In this document: piece by piece, positions 5,757-7,741 of the stretch
How positions within the stretch are numbered: position 1 is the first letter of the stretch
Layout: each line of letters opens with the position of its first letter
Assembly (NCBI GenBank): GCA_003170995.1
Contig: PMXT01000001.1
Span: 2,018-9,758, forward strand
Reading direction: 5' to 3'
Length of the DNA stretch: 7,741 bases
Origin: Actinomycetota bacterium
GTDB lineage: Bacteria; Actinomycetota; Thermoleophilia; Gaiellales; Gaiellaceae
Translations under genes and position numbers: made by a program
Notes under the pieces: model-generated
Databases searched by the model: none
What the model was told of the DNA's origin: nothing
The model's input: only the letters and a program-made list of their open reading frames with translations

Positions 5757-7741
5757 ATGTTTGGGAATGCGAGGCCAAAGTCTCGCGCGAGGGATCAGTT
5801 GGGACCGATCGACGACGATGTAGCGACACGACAGGAAGCCTCTGGCGTCGACGTCAGCGCCGAGTGCTCGACTGATGCGAATCCGGTCGCTCTTGTCAAT
5901 GGTCGATTCTCTGATGACTCCTCGATCCTGGGACAGGAGCGCCGCCTGCACGCTGCGGCGTCGACGATTTGGCGGATCGTCAGTGACGATCTCGCAGCCA
6001 GGGAGAGCCTCCGCCGCCAGGCTGAGTGCTCAAGCAGCTCGGCATCCGACGCAGCCACGGCCAGTCACACAGCTCGCCTAAATACTATCGGCGTTGGACG
6101 TAGCCGCTCCCTCGCGGAGCTGCGACAGGCGGCCGCGAAGAAGAAGTCTGCTATCGAAGCAGACCGCAACAACACAGAAGCCGTCGACGCCAGGGACCAT
6201 CAGTTGCGGCTCGCCACGATCACTCGGGAACTGGCCGACTCGAAGGACAGCAGCGGGGCTGTGCTGGCAGCGATGGCTGGCGACATCGAGTCAGACTCGG
6301 CCTCGACTAGGGAGGCCTTCACCGAACGTGAGCGAGCAGCCCGAGACTCGGCGTCTCGACGCATCAAGGAGGAGGCCCAGGCTGCCCGCGAGCTGGTAAT
6401 GGGAGAATCCCGGCGGAGCTTGGATCGGCTGGCCGTCCACACCAGCAGTTGGAAGGAGGAACTCGATGCCGTCCAGCAAGCTATGCGGCCAGTCATCGCT
6501 CACATCAAGAGAGTCAGAAGCCGCGTCAGCACCGGGTTTGTAGATGAAGACGTGTGGTCGGGACGGTTTTCGTCAGCCGATTACCGTAGGCCCAGCCTTG
6601 AGTCCAACCCTCGCGCAAAGACCGCGTCTGCGACGCAGTACAGGAAGACAGATCCTGTTTCGGGCGACGAGCTCCTGCGCGCTGCGGCGGACGCACGTCG
6701 AGCCCTCGAACGCGTCTCCCCGCCGATCCTCTATCGGGTGCCGTCAGAACTCAGCGGTGGGATCTATCTCTTCTGGATGATAGGGGCGGCTGTCATCATT
6801 TCCATGCTGGCGAGTCGAGTCCTTGCTGGCGTGGACGCGCTCCTCTACATCGGGTGCCTTGTCGGGCTCTTTGTGGTGAGTTTTCCGCTGATGTACCTTG
6901 GCTTGTGGGCTTATGGATGGGGATTCCGCCGCTCACTTCAGCGCTCGAGAATCATTTGGTCAGCCTACCGGGGCGCATGGGTCAACAGGGCCCGGCAGTT
7001 GACCGCCGACGATGCTCGGATTCGAGACGAGATCAAATCCTTGAGGGAGCAGTCGCTGAACGCGATCACCGAGGATGAGGCCGCACAGCTCAGGCAGGCC
7101 CTCGCGCCAATCGAGCAGTTGGCAGTTCAATGGCAGGTGGAGCTAGAAGCATCAACTCAACGAGCGCGCGCGGCGCTGGATCAGGCTCGGCAAGACCATT
7201 CCGGACGAACGAAAACCCTGGAAGCAGAAGCTGCGCGTCGAACCGCCACTCTTGCCGACGAGTACATCGAGAGGCAGAGGTCACTTGCCGAACGCACCTC
7301 GGACCTTCTGGCGAGGGTCGACCAAGAAGTTGAATCCTCCAGCCAGGCGATAGAGTCGCAGTCGCTAGCCGATACGGATGTGGCGATTGCTGAACGACAA
7401 CAAGCATTGGGCGAGATCAAAGACCTGTTCGATGGGGCGCTCGCCGACCTCGAGAATCCTTGCGAGAGCACCCTTGTGGCCGTCGCAGAAGCCATTGGCG
7501 AGTTCACCTCAGTTCGGCCGACAATCTCGGCCGCGACTATCCAGGCCGATTCTCAGCTAGTTCTAGACCAAGTCCGCTCCGCGATCGTGGAGTTCGCAGA
7601 GGAGCGCGGCCCCATGACGGCAACCCAATTGAGATCGCAGCCACGGCCATCCGCGCCTGTCTGCGCGGAATTCCGCTTCGGCGCTATACATGGTCCGAAC
7701 GATCTCGCCGCCCTTCCTTTCGTCATCTCTCTCGCCGAGTC
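5757..7741 (+). CDS. Large coiled-coil, two-TM protein; possible N-terminus of an FtsK/SpoIIIE-like protein; 3' end cut by window edge
   Basis: The frame is open for 661 codons to the right edge. Residues 1-60 are polar and probably disordered. Residues about 60-255 are Ala/Glu/Arg/Ser-rich and helical, with coiled-coil character around 116-225. A polar linker (about 260-300) and a short helix follow. Two hydrophobic segments, about 335-354 and 359-388 (start GGIYLFWMIGAAV and ALLYIGCLVGLFV), form a membrane hairpin, then FRRSLQRSR gives a basic cytoplasmic flank. A second helical, coiled-coil region covers about 410-615. From about 635 the composition changes (VCAEFRFGAI...LPFVISLAE), which looks like the beta-rich start of a new domain. 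A long helical N-terminal part with a TM hairpin before an FtsK/SpoIIIE ATPase is a layout I associate with some actinobacterial proteins, but no Walker motif is in view, so that is a guess. Alternatives are another membrane-anchored coiled-coil sensor or an SMC-like scaffold. No signal peptide is seen. That it is a real gene is well supported by the ribosome binding site, length and coherent architecture. Confidence 0.8.
   Translation, partial: MFGNARPKSRARDQLGPIDDDVATRQEASGVDVSAECSTDANPVALVNGRFSDDSSILGQERRLHAAASTIWRIVSDDLAARESLRRQAECSSSSASDAATASHTARLNTIGVGRSRSLAELRQAAAKKKSAIEADRNNTEAVDARDHQLRLATITRELADSKDSSGAVLAAMAGDIESDSASTREAFTERERAARDSASRRIKEEAQAARELVMGESRRSLDRLAVHTSSWKEELDAVQQAMRPVIAHIKRVRSRVSTGFVDEDVWSGRFSSADYRRPSLESNPRAKTASATQYRKTDPVSGDELLRAAADARRALERVSPPILYRVPSELSGGIYLFWMIGAAVIISMLASRVLAGVDALLYIGCLVGLFVVSFPLMYLGLWAYGWGFRRSLQRSRIIWSAYRGAWVNRARQLTADDARIRDEIKSLREQSLNAITEDEAAQLRQALAPIEQLAVQWQVELEASTQRARAALDQARQDHSGRTKTLEAEAARRTATLADEYIERQRSLAERTSDLLARVDQEVESSSQAIESQSLADTDVAIAERQQALGEIKDLFDGALADLENPCESTLVAVAEAIGEFTSVRPTISAATIQADSQLVLDQVRSAIVEFAEERGPMTATQLRSQPRPSAPVCAEFRFGAIHGPNDLAALPFVISLAE

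Noticed and set aside
4091..6589. Ten-base word ATTACCGTAG shared by the integrase leader (4091) and the coiled-coil gene (about 6580)
   Set aside because: Too short, and the second copy is inside a coding sequence; no matching flanks, so probably chance.
5690..7560. Various 60-105-codon frames on both strands in the right third
   Set aside because: All lie within the single long open frame starting at 5757, which has a ribosome binding site and a coherent coiled-coil/TM architecture.
1..7741. CRISPR array, insertion sequence ends or rRNA
   Set aside because: No regularly spaced repeats, no transposase, no terminal inverted repeats with target duplications and no rRNA-like sequence were found by reading.

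Overview
The window is GC-rich throughout and looks like an accessory (integrative-element) segment of an actinomycete-type chromosome or plasmid. Reasons: high GC in coding and non-coding DNA, actinobacterial-style integrases, a likely leaderless start 7 nt after a TANNNT -10 box, and a large coiled-coil/two-TM protein of a kind common in that phylum. The phylum is an inference; no ribosomal or other taxonomic marker is present.

Layout, left to right. (1) 1-887, minus strand: a tyrosine recombinase cut off by the left edge after its HxxR motif, with a good TTGACA/TAAATA promoter just upstream (923-950). (2) 888-1534: about 650 nt with no supportable gene and a cluster of short palindromes near 1003-1029. 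(3) 1535-3541, plus strand: a single-gene fusion of a GHKL (MutL/MORC/Hsp90-type) ATPase to a C-terminal PD-(D/E)XK nuclease of the Shedu/DUF4263-like kind, a good candidate for a one-protein anti-phage or DNA-surveillance effector. (4) 3654-3699: the 3' half of a tRNA-Cys(GCA) gene, from the anticodon arm through the 3' acceptor strand, with no D-arm or 5' acceptor strand. This is the expected form of a tRNA-type attachment site. (5) 3705-4113: about 400 nt with short inverted and direct repeats, then (6) 4114-5421: a complete tyrosine-recombinase integrase with all expected catalytic residues. (7) 5422-5756: non-coding, with a hairpin just after the integrase. (8) 5757 to the right edge: an open frame of at least 661 codons, encoding a protein with coiled coils on both sides of a two-helix membrane hairpin and the start of a further folded domain at the edge. 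It may be the N-terminal part of an FtsK/SpoIIIE-like motor, but no ATPase motif is visible.

How the parts may work together. The attachment-site fragment and the adjacent integrase form a recombination module. The fragment lacks its 5' half and has the integrase on its 3' side. That is the geometry expected at an internal junction between two elements inserted one after another in the same tRNA-Cys gene: the nuclease-fusion gene would lie at the end of the left element, and the integrase plus the large coiled-coil protein would open the right one. This junction model is inference; it predicts an intact tRNA-Cys gene to the left and another copy of the 3' half to the right, both outside the window.
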